This document shows, one piece after another, positions 1 to 6,223 of a DNA stretch of 64,000 bases (position 1 is its first letter; the number at the start of each line of letters is the position of its first letter). The stretch is from Streptomyces malachitofuscus (GTDB taxonomy: Bacteria > Actinomycetota > Actinomycetes > Streptomycetales > Streptomycetaceae), in NCBI RefSeq assembly GCF_014650055.1, contig NZ_BMUF01000003.1, forward strand, positions 62,001 to 126,000, in the 5' to 3' direction. The notes beneath the pieces were generated by a model. That model was not told the DNA's origin. It saw only the letters and a program-made list of their open reading frames with translations, and searched no databases. A program made the translations under genes and the position numbers.

Positions 1-183
1 GCCCGCACGCTCCAGTTGGTGGCCGACGCGGCGATACAGGTCCACGGTGCGGCGGGGCTCGGCCCGGACACCGCGCTCCCCGCGTTGTTCCGTACGGGGC
101 GCGCGGCTCGCATCCTCGACGGCCCCGACGAACTGCACATCACCTCCGTGGCGCGGCGTGTGCTGCGTACGGAGCGGGTCTAG
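1..183 (+). CDS. Acyl-CoA dehydrogenase, C-terminal fragment
   Basis: The open frame enters from the left edge and stops at the TAG at 181-183, so only the last 60 residues are visible. They match the end of the acyl-CoA dehydrogenase fold: a QVHGAAGL stretch, a short helix with arginines, then RILDGPDELH, which in this family contacts the flavin and substrate near the C-terminus. The enzyme would oxidise an acyl-CoA at the alpha-beta bond using FAD, but the substrate cannot be told from this fragment. It converges on the hydrolase gene at 180-1226, and the two stop codons overlap. Confidence 0.85.
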   Translation, partial: ARTLQLVADAAIQVHGAAGLGPDTALPALFRTGRAARILDGPDELHITSVARRVLRTERV

Positions 184-1226
184 CCGGTGCCACCGGCCAC
201 GTGGCCGGTGAGTTCCGCGAGGGCGTGGGCCAGGAAGAAGTCGCCCCAGATCAGCTCGTGCCGGACGGCTGTTCCGGCCGTGAGGTCGTAACAGCCGTCC
301 AAGAGGCGCCCGTCGGCGGTCAGATGTCGGTCGACCAGCACTTCGAGGACACCGGCGGCCCGGTCCCGGCGTCCCAGTCGCAGCAGAGCCAGCGCGGTGA
401 TGGCGGCTGCGGAGGTGTCGAGGGGGCCGCCGGGGTGAGCGGTGTCGGCGAGCGGCACAAGAGAGGCCGGCGTCAATGTGTCGGCCAGTGCGGCGAACGA
501 GTCGCCGTCCGGCAGACAGGCGCCTTCGGCCAGGGCGAGCAGCAGCCACGCCGGACCACGGGCCCAGCCCGGTGGCGGGTCGGCACAGGCGGTCCAGCCG
601 GTCGCCTCGGCGTGCAGCCACGACCAGGAGGACGGTTGGCTCCCGAGGCACAGGTCGAGGTGCCGGCGCAGATGGGATCGGGCGGCTTCCACGTCCACCG
701 TGGCCAGCAACGGCACCATGCCGGGGACGCCGTCCACACGGGCCGTCAGCCGCGGCCCGCCGAACGCCGAACCCCACGGCACAAGACCGAGTTCCGGATC
801 GAAGGCGTCCCGGCAGGCACGCGCGCCCTGGTTCCGGATCCGCTCCCCGTCGTCGGCGAAGACGGTGCCGTACCAGAGGATCAGGCCCCGGGTGGAGGTG
901 TCCGCCCCGGCCCAGTCGGCCAGGCGGGCCGTGCACGCCCGTGCGGCCTCCCGGTCCGAGAGGTCGCCGGTGTGCCGGGCGCGCAGCCACTGCAACCCCG
1001 CCCAGAAGCCGCCGGTCCAGGAGCCGCGCGCCGTCGTCCTCCACGCGCCGGTGCCCGGGTCCGCGTAGAGGGGGAACCGGTCGCCGACTTCGCCGCGGGT
1101 GACGGCGACCCTGGCGAGGACGGAGCCGAGCGCCGGAGCGGCCCAGCCGGGTGCCGGGCCCGGTTTCCCGCAGCCCGCCCGCCGGTCCTCGGACGGGGGA
1201 GCGTCCCCGTCCGGGCGTGCCTTCAT
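180..1226 (-). CDS. GH88-like unsaturated glucuronyl hydrolase family protein
   Basis: A 348-residue protein with the alpha/alpha-toroid pattern of glycoside hydrolase family 88/105: RGSWTGGFWAGLQWL near residue 65, PAWLLLALAE in the second half, and DTSAAAITALALLRLG near residue 275. Family members remove unsaturated uronic acids from lyase-cleaved polysaccharides. No signal peptide is evident, so a cytoplasmic role is likely. The ATG overlaps the stop of the upstream transporter gene (ATGA at 1223-1226), so the two are co-translated and the transporter may import its substrate. It is a little shorter than typical GH88 enzymes, and the catalytic aspartates were not confirmed by alignment. 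Confidence 0.7.
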   Translation of the reverse strand: MKARPDGDAPPSEDRRAGCGKPGPAPGWAAPALGSVLARVAVTRGEVGDRFPLYADPGTGAWRTTARGSWTGGFWAGLQWLRARHTGDLSDREAARACTARLADWAGADTSTRGLILWYGTVFADDGERIRNQGARACRDAFDPELGLVPWGSAFGGPRLTARVDGVPGMVPLLATVDVEAARSHLRRHLDLCLGSQPSSWSWLHAEATGWTACADPPPGWARGPAWLLLALAEGACLPDGDSFAALADTLTPASLVPLADTAHPGGPLDTSAAAITALALLRLGRRDRAAGVLEVLVDRHLTADGRLLDGCYDLTAGTAVRHELIWGDFFLAHALAELTGHVAGGTG

Positions 1227-2440
1227 GACAGTACGTCCGACCGGCGTTCCCGCACGGACCAGAGCAACGCCACCACCCCGGCCCCCGCGAACTCGGCCGC
1301 CACGAGAAGCCACCCGCTTCCGTACCGGCCCGCCTCGGCCAGTACTCCGAACAGCGGTGGGCCGACCGCGAATCCGGCGAAGAAGCCCGCGGAGACCAGC
1401 GCGGAGTCCTGGCCCGCTCGGCCCGGCTCCGCGCGCTGCATGACGAGGACCATCGATACCGCGTTCGCCGCCACGGCGAACACCCCGACGGCCAGGGCCC
1501 CCACCCACACCAGCGGGCGAGCGGACGACGAGCCCGCCAACAGCAGGGCCGCCGCCACCGCTCCCACAGCGAGCGAGCCCGGCAGCCAGATCGCCCGGTC
1601 GGCCCGTCCCGCCACCTTCGACCAGCCCAGCCGGCCCGCGATCCCGGAGACGCCGAGCACGGCCACCAGCGCCCCCGCAGCCGTGGGGCCGAGCCCCAGA
1701 CGTTCGGTGCCGTACAGCGACAGGTAGGTGTTGACCGAGGCGATGCCGCAGCCGAGCAGCAGCGAGAACGCCATCAGCCACGCGGTCATCCCGCGCGGCA
1801 CCCGGACGGCCGGGGTGGACTTCGCGGGCGGGTCGGCGGGCAGCGTACGTGCCGCCCACACGGCGGCCACCACCGCGGCGCCCGAAGCGGTCCAGACGGC
1901 GCCCCGCCACCCGGTGAGACCGGCCAGCGCCGCGAGCGGCAGTCCGGCCGCGAACGCCCCCAGCTGCACCCCCGACTGCTTCATGCCGGTCACCGAGCCA
2001 CGCCGGGCAGGCGGTACGGCGGCGAGGATCGCCTTGTTGGTGGCGGGGTTGGCCAGCGCCTGCGGCAGTCCGCCGAGGGCGACGGCGGCCAGCAGGAACC
2101 CGGAGCCCGGAGCCGTTCCGATCAGCGCCAGCGCGACCGCGGCGACCGCGAGCAGGGCCACCAGACAGCGCCGGGGCCCCACCCGGTCCACCACCCGGCC
2201 GCCGGCCGGGGAGAGCACGGCCGCCGTGGCGAACCCGACGGTGGTCGTCAGCCCGAGCACCGTCGGTGAGACGCCGAGGTCGGCCACGAGCCGCGGGCCG
2301 AGGGCCCCGAGCAGGAACAACTGCATCATCGAGAAGGCCATGGCACACGTCAGCAGCGCGGTCAGAGCCCTTGTCGCTCCTTCCCCGGTCGCCGAAGCCG
2401 CCCCGTTCCGCCCGGCCTGCTCTGTCCGTCCCGTCGTCAC
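1223..2440 (-). CDS. MFS transporter
   Basis: A 405-residue polytopic membrane protein with about twelve hydrophobic segments and the major facilitator loop signature GRVVDRVGPRR after the second segment. The short duplicated-domain layout without a large central loop fits a 12-TM proton-coupled importer or exporter. The GTG start at 2440 is preceded by a strong AAGGAGGTG ribosome site. The gene ends in an ATGA overlap with the GH88-like hydrolase, so a joint role in uptake and breakdown of an uronic-acid-containing sugar is a reasonable inference. The substrate is unknown. Confidence 0.85.
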   Translation of the reverse strand: MTTGRTEQAGRNGAASATGEGATRALTALLTCAMAFSMMQLFLLGALGPRLVADLGVSPTVLGLTTTVGFATAAVLSPAGGRVVDRVGPRRCLVALLAVAAVALALIGTAPGSGFLLAAVALGGLPQALANPATNKAILAAVPPARRGSVTGMKQSGVQLGAFAAGLPLAALAGLTGWRGAVWTASGAAVVAAVWAARTLPADPPAKSTPAVRVPRGMTAWLMAFSLLLGCGIASVNTYLSLYGTERLGLGPTAAGALVAVLGVSGIAGRLGWSKVAGRADRAIWLPGSLAVGAVAAALLLAGSSSARPLVWVGALAVGVFAVAANAVSMVLVMQRAEPGRAGQDSALVSAGFFAGFAVGPPLFGVLAEAGRYGSGWLLVAAEFAGAGVVALLWSVRERRSDVLS

Positions 2441-2538
2441 AGGCGCACCTCCTTGGGGAGGCAGTCGAGTGCGACTCTCCTTGGGTTCCCGTGGGTTGGC
2501 GTGACATGAATCACCGGGGCGGGTTGAGTCGCAGGTCC

Positions 2539-2569
2539 GGGAACTTCTCGTACTCGCTCAAGACGGTGC
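2539..2569 (+). promoter_or_regulatory. Candidate ECF-sigma promoter of first membrane-protein/sigma unit
   Basis: GGGAAC (2539-2544), a 19-base spacer and CGGTGC (2564-2569) lie 26 bases before the ATG at 2595. This resembles the GGGAAT/CGT type reported for Mycobacterium SigC. The match is partial and read by eye. Comparable arrangements lie ahead of the second unit and the copper operon. Confidence 0.35.
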
Positions 2570-2594
2570 GCCGGAAATGCAAGGATGAGCCGCC

Positions 2595-3299
2595 ATGGGT
2601 GCTGGGTGGTGTCTCCGCACGACACGGGCCGCGGTGTTCGCGGCCGTCTGCGTGCTGCTCGCCGCCCTGGGGCACGTCATGATGTCGGGCGCCTCCGTGC
2701 CCTGGTGGGCCCTCGCCGTCGCGGTGGTCGCGTGCGGCGGGACGGCGTGGTGCCTGGCCGGCCGGGAACGCGGACTCCTCCTCGTCTCCTCCGTCGTGGT
2801 GGCCGCCCAGTCGGCACTGCACGAGTGGTTCTCCTACGCGCAGGAACTGTCGACGTCGTCGATGTCCGCGGGTGGTACGGCTCACGGCACGCCTTCCACG
2901 CATCACATGGCCTCCATGGCGCACACCGGTCATGCCATGCACGCCATGACCCATGACGGATCCGCCGTGGAGCCGACGGGTGCCATGGACCCGGTGACGG
3001 GAATCGGCCACCTCATGGGCGGCGAGATGTCGTCCCCGGGCATGCTCGCCGCCCACTTGCTGGCCGCGCTGCTGAGCGGCCTGTGGCTCGCGCACGGCGA
3101 ACGCGCGGCCTTCCGCATCCTGCGGGCCGTCGCCGGTCGGCTGGCCGCCCCGCTGCGACTGCTTCTCGCCCTCCCGGCACCTTCGCGTCGCCCGCGCGTC
3201 GTCCTGCGCCGTGGCCGCTCGGACCGCAGTCCGTGCCGGCTGCTCCTGGTGTACGCGATCACTTCTCGGGGTCCGCCCGTGGGAACCGCTGTCCTCTGA
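2595..3299 (+). CDS. His/Met-rich integral membrane protein, first copy
   Basis: A 234-residue protein that I cannot place in a named family. It has three hydrophobic segments in the first 85 residues, a polar loop of about 70 residues packed with His and Met (for example THHMASMAHTGHAMHAM), a fourth hydrophobic segment (LLAALLSGLWLAHGE) and an arginine-rich tail ending RGPPVGTAVL. The start is fixed by alignment to the paralogue at 4268: both begin with a short lead, then RAAVFAAVC, and both have an aggatg-type ribosome site. It sits directly upstream of a SigC-like sigma gene. A metal-sensing partner of that sigma, possibly an anti-sigma, is my inference. Confidence 0.85.
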   Translation: MGAGWCLRTTRAAVFAAVCVLLAALGHVMMSGASVPWWALAVAVVACGGTAWCLAGRERGLLLVSSVVVAAQSALHEWFSYAQELSTSSMSAGGTAHGTPSTHHMASMAHTGHAMHAMTHDGSAVEPTGAMDPVTGIGHLMGGEMSSPGMLAAHLLAALLSGLWLAHGERAAFRILRAVAGRLAAPLRLLLALPAPSRRPRVVLRRGRSDRSPCRLLLVYAITSRGPPVGTAVL

Positions 3300-3305
3300 G
3301 ACAGC
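3288..3305 (+). other. Small hairpin over the stop codon of the first membrane protein gene
   Basis: GCTGTC (3288-3293) and GACAGC (3300-3305) pair with the TGA in the loop. The same six-base arms flank the stop of the paralogue at 4997-5012. It may influence coupling to the sigma gene, or it may just reflect the conserved C-terminal codons. Confidence 0.4.
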
Positions 3306-3489
3306 CGGTTTCCCGACACCGTCCCGGGCCTTCCACGCCCGAACGGCTTCGGGCACCAGAGTGCGCCGTAGTACGGCCGTACTCCTGCCACCCCCTGCCC
3401 ACCCGGATCCGCAGCGTGCCCCGAGCCGCCCGGTCCGGTCTCCGGATGTCCGCGTGTCGGCCTTCCGGACCCCCCGAAAAGGACACCAG

Positions 3490-4131
3490 GTGATCAGTCC
3501 CGCCATCCCTGCCGCATGCGACAGGACTTCGCACCCCACGAGAACACCTGAGGAACGCAAGTCCGCCGACGAGCTGACAACGGCCTGGGCGCTCACCGCC
3601 CGCAGTGGTGACCCGGAAGCGGTCGAGAAGTTCGTTCGCGCCCTCCAGAGAGACGTCCGGCACTTCGTCGGGTACCTCGGCGCAGACCCCCAAGCCGCCG
3701 ACGACCTGGCTCAGGACACCTTCCTGCGGGCCCTGGGCAGCCTGCACCGTTTCGAGGGCCGCTCCTCCGCCCGCGTCTGGCTGCTGTCCATCGCCCGCCG
3801 GGCGGTGATCGACAGTTACCGGCACGCGTCCGCCCGGCCGCGTCTCGCCGACACCGACGACTGGCAGGCCGCCGCCGAGCGTGCCCAGGAGCACGGTCTG
3901 CCCGGCTTCGAGGACGGCATCGCCCTCGCCGAACTGCTGGACGCGCTGCCCGCCGAACGCCGTGAGGCGTTCGTCCTCACCCAACTCGTCGGCCTTCCCT
4001 ACGCGGAGGCGGCCGAGCTCAGCGGCTGCCCGATCGGTACGGTCCGCTCCCGGGTCGCCCGGGCCCGTGCCGCGCTGACGCAGTTACTGCACGAGGCGGA
4101 ACGAGCCGATCCGGTGGGGGTTCCGGACTGA
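3490..4131 (+). CDS. SigC-like ECF RNA polymerase sigma factor, first copy (TTA-containing)
   Basis: A 213-residue group IV sigma factor. Region 2 spans about residues 45-110, with DDLAQDTFLRAL and FEGRSSARVWLLSIARR. Region 4 spans about 145-205, with LPAERREAFVLTQLVGLPYAEAAEL and GTVRSRVARAR. The sequence closely follows Mycobacterium tuberculosis SigC as I recall it, a sigma linked to copper acquisition. The GTG at 3490 has an AAAAGGAC ribosome site, matching the arrangement in the downstream paralogue. Codon 199 is TTA (4084-4086), the rare leucine codon read by the bldA tRNA in Streptomyces, so translation may depend on development. It lies 190 bases after its putative membrane partner. 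Confidence 0.92.
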   Translation: MISPAIPAACDRTSHPTRTPEERKSADELTTAWALTARSGDPEAVEKFVRALQRDVRHFVGYLGADPQAADDLAQDTFLRALGSLHRFEGRSSARVWLLSIARRAVIDSYRHASARPRLADTDDWQAAAERAQEHGLPGFEDGIALAELLDALPAERREAFVLTQLVGLPYAEAAELSGCPIGTVRSRVARARAALTQLLHEAERADPVGVPD

Positions 4132-4216
4132 CCGGGTGTCCTGAGCGGCTCGGACCGACCGCCGGGAGCCTCGCAAACCGGGCCGTGCGGCGCTCCCGGC
4201 CGCGGTCCGGTCGGGT

Positions 4217-4245
4217 GGGTATCCCTGGTGTCAGCGGTTCGTCCG
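4217..4245 (+). promoter_or_regulatory. Candidate ECF-sigma promoter of second unit
   Basis: GGGTAT (4217-4222), a 17-base spacer and CGTCCG (4240-4245) precede the ATG at 4268. The -10 element is a good fit to the SigC-type CGTSSS element and the -35 is one base off. Autoregulation by one of the two local sigma factors would explain it. Confidence 0.4.
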
Positions 4246-4267
4246 CCGGGTGCCAGGATGGGGCGCC

Positions 4268-5008
4268 ATGTCCGCCGGTGAGTTTCTGCGTGTGCTGCGG
4301 GCCGCGGTGTTCGCGGCTGTCTGCGTGGTGCTCGCCGCCCTCGGCCACGTGCTGATGTCGGGGGAGGGGCTGCCCTGGTGGGTGCTCCTCTCCGGCGCCG
4401 CCGTGGTCGGTGCCGTCGGCTGGGCCTTCGGGGCCCACGAGCGTCGCCGCCGTACGGTGGCCGGTCTGACGGTCGTCGTCCAGACCTGCCTGCACATCGC
4501 CTTCACGCTCGCGCAGTCCGGCAACCGGCCGGCCATGGCGGCGGCTCCGGGGGACGCGCAGTCCCTTCGGCAATGGGCCGACCGCTTTCTCTGCGGTGCG
4601 GCCCCCACGCCCGAGCGGGTTGCCCGGGCCTATGACATCGCCGTGGCGGCGGGACTGCACCCCACGGATCACCTGGCCTCTCACGGCGCCCACAGCATGG
4701 CGTCGACGGGCCACGACATGACGCACCTGGCCGGCTCGTCCTCCTGGGGCATGCCGGCCGCCCACGCGCTGGCCGCCGTCCTGTGCGGACTCTGGCTGGC
4801 CCAGGGCGAAACCGCGGTCTTCAAGATGCTCCGCGCCTGCGCGGACCGCGCGTTCGTACCGCTGCGGCTGGTACTGGCCGTACTCTGCCCACCCTCCGCT
4901 CCGCTTTCCTTCCGGCCGGCTCCGCGGCCGAGGCGGCGTCTGCGGCAGCTCCTGCTCGTCCACGCCCTCACCACCCGGGGGCCTCCCGGGGAGACCGCTG
5001 TCGTCTGA
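4268..5008 (+). CDS. His/Met-rich integral membrane protein, second copy
   Basis: A 246-residue paralogue of the protein at 2595. The N-terminal RAAVFAAVC segment, the LAALGH and MSG motifs and the C-terminal TTRGPPGETAVV are conserved. The middle loop is longer and different, yet again ends in a His/Met cluster (HLASHGAHSMASTGHDMTH) before the last hydrophobic segment GLWLAQGE. I chose ATG 4268 over the in-frame ATG at 4250 because it aligns with the paralogue and has an AGGATGGGG ribosome site. It is followed by the second SigC-like gene. Function is unknown; sensing periplasm-side copper or another soft metal is an inference. Confidence 0.88.
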   Translation: MSAGEFLRVLRAAVFAAVCVVLAALGHVLMSGEGLPWWVLLSGAAVVGAVGWAFGAHERRRRTVAGLTVVVQTCLHIAFTLAQSGNRPAMAAAPGDAQSLRQWADRFLCGAAPTPERVARAYDIAVAAGLHPTDHLASHGAHSMASTGHDMTHLAGSSSWGMPAAHALAAVLCGLWLAQGETAVFKMLRACADRAFVPLRLVLAVLCPPSAPLSFRPAPRPRRRLRQLLLVHALTTRGPPGETAVV

Positions 5009-5012
5009 CAGC
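4997..5012 (+). other. Small hairpin over the stop codon of the second membrane protein gene
   Basis: GCTGTC (4997-5002) pairs with GACAGC (5007-5012), with the TGA partly in the second arm. It corresponds in place and arm sequence to the hairpin at 3288-3305. Confidence 0.4.
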
Positions 5013-5159
5013 CGGATCACCGCCACCGCCTCCCACGCTGCGGCGGTCTCCCGTCCGCGCTTCCACGCGGCCGGATCTCCCCATCGCCCGTGCGACCGCC
5101 GACGGCACCTGTGCCGTGCCCGGCCCGTCCGCGCGGGATCCAGGAAGGACCCCAGGACC

Positions 5160-5756
5160 ATGACCCCTGCCCTGCCCACCGTGACCGACGAGACGGTCAC
5201 CGCCTGGGCGCTCGCCGCCGCCGACGGCGACAGCGAAGCGGTCGACCGTTTCGTCCGGGCACTGCAACGCGACGTACGCCGCTACGTGACGTACCTCGCC
5301 GACGACGCGCAGGCGGCGGACGACCTGACCCAGGACACGTTCCTGCGCGCCCTGACGGCACTGCCCCGGTTCGAGGGGCGTTCCTCGGCGCGGACCTGGC
5401 TGCTGTCGATCGCCCGCCGGACCGTCATCGACAGCCTGCGCCGCGCCGCCTGCCGTCCCCGTACGGCACGGACCGACGACTGGCAGGCAGCGGCCGAACG
5501 CGCCCAGCCGACGGGACTGCCGGGCTTCGACGAGGGCGTCGCCCTCATGGAGCTGGTCGACTCCCTGCCGGGTGACCGCCGTGAGGCGTTCGTGCTGACC
5601 CAGCTCCTCGGGCTGCCGTACGCCGAGGCTGCCGAGCTGAGCCGGTGCCCGGTCGGCACGGTGCGCTCCCGGGTGTCCCGCGCCCGGACCGCCCTGGCCG
5701 AGTGGGTGGCGGACGGGTCCGTCACCCGCCACCCGGCGGAACCCGCCATGGCCTGA
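5160..5756 (+). CDS. SigC-like ECF RNA polymerase sigma factor, second copy
   Basis: A 198-residue ECF sigma that is strongly similar to the product at 3490 over both regions. Shared motifs are FVRALQRDVR, DDLTQDTFLRAL, FEGRSSARTWLLSIARR, the linker TDDWQAAAERAQ and REAFVLTQLLGLPYAEAAEL, followed by CPVGTVRSRVSRAR. ATG 5160 has an AGGAAGGA ribosome site. Unlike its twin it has no TTA codon, so it should be translatable in vegetative cells. It is followed by a terminator-like hairpin and then the copper operon. Two near-identical sigma factors suggest overlapping promoter sets with different timing. Confidence 0.93.
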   Translation: MTPALPTVTDETVTAWALAAADGDSEAVDRFVRALQRDVRRYVTYLADDAQAADDLTQDTFLRALTALPRFEGRSSARTWLLSIARRTVIDSLRRAACRPRTARTDDWQAAAERAQPTGLPGFDEGVALMELVDSLPGDRREAFVLTQLLGLPYAEAAELSRCPVGTVRSRVSRARTALAEWVADGSVTRHPAEPAMA

Positions 5757-5779
5757 CGACACGACCGGGCGCCGTTCCG

Positions 5780-5815
5780 GCCGTCGGCCGCCGCTCCAGG
5801 GCAGCGGCCGACGGC
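5780..5815 (+). terminator. Rho-independent-type hairpin after second sigma gene
   Basis: A perfect 12-base stem (5780-5791 with 5804-5815) and a 12-base loop lie 24 bases after the sigma stop. There is no U-tract, as is usual in Streptomyces. Confidence 0.65.
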
Positions 5816-5865
5816 TGCCGACCTTCCTGAAGCCTCTCGGGCCTCTCCAGTGACCGGCGTCACAC

Positions 5866-5902
5866 TTGCCCTGAGGAACTGGGGCACCTACGGCACCGAC
5901 TC
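5866..5902 (+). promoter_or_regulatory. Candidate promoter and dyad of the copper operon
   Basis: TTGCCC (5866-5871) and TACGGC (5889-5894) are 17 bases apart. The dyad TGCCC-N10-GGGCA (5867-5886) covers the spacer, as metal regulators of the MerR type do. An overlapping ECF-like pair, AGGAAC (5874) and CGACTC (5897-5902), is also 17 bases apart. I cannot tell which is used. Confidence 0.35.
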
Positions 5903-5968
5903 CTGTACCGGTGCGGCTCGGTCCGGTGGAGGCCGTGCGGCGTGCGACGCGATCGGGAGAGTCGACAG

Positions 5969-6223
5969 ATGGCCCAGACACGGCAACCCGCTTCCGGTAC
6001 GCCGGCCGGTCTGCTGCGCCGTGTCCTGCCCCCTCCCGCCCTGTGCGGGTTCCTCGTGCTGCTGGTGCTGGTGTTTGCCGTCTCCTACGCCGTCGGCCGG
6101 AGCGTCGGCCCCGTCGCGCCCGGGATGCACCGTCCAGGGATCACCCAGGACGGCCATGAGGGCGGCGGCACGGACAGGGAGGACGACGACATGGGCGGCA
6201 TGAACCACGGGAGCGGACACTGA
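5969..6223 (+). CDS. Small membrane-anchored Met/His/Asp-tail protein of copper operon
   Basis: An 84-residue protein with one hydrophobic segment (LCGFLVLLVLVFAVSYAVG, about residues 25-45) and an outward tail ending DDDMGGMNHGSGH. Met, His and acidic residues in the tail are plausible copper ligands. ATG 5969 has a GGGAGA ribosome site. Its TGA shares a base with the ATG of the copper ATPase (TGATG at 6221-6225), so the two are co-translated. A role in handing copper to or from the ATPase is inferred from context only. It is not a recognised chaperone family. Confidence 0.75.
   Translation: MAQTRQPASGTPAGLLRRVLPPPALCGFLVLLVLVFAVSYAVGRSVGPVAPGMHRPGITQDGHEGGGTDREDDDMGGMNHGSGH

Noticed and set aside
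2511..3596. Long minus-strand open frame across the first membrane-protein gene
   Set aside because: It is antisense to a conserved gene, has an Arg/Gly-rich composition with no domain, and the opposite strand has the expected codon pattern. It is a high-GC shadow.
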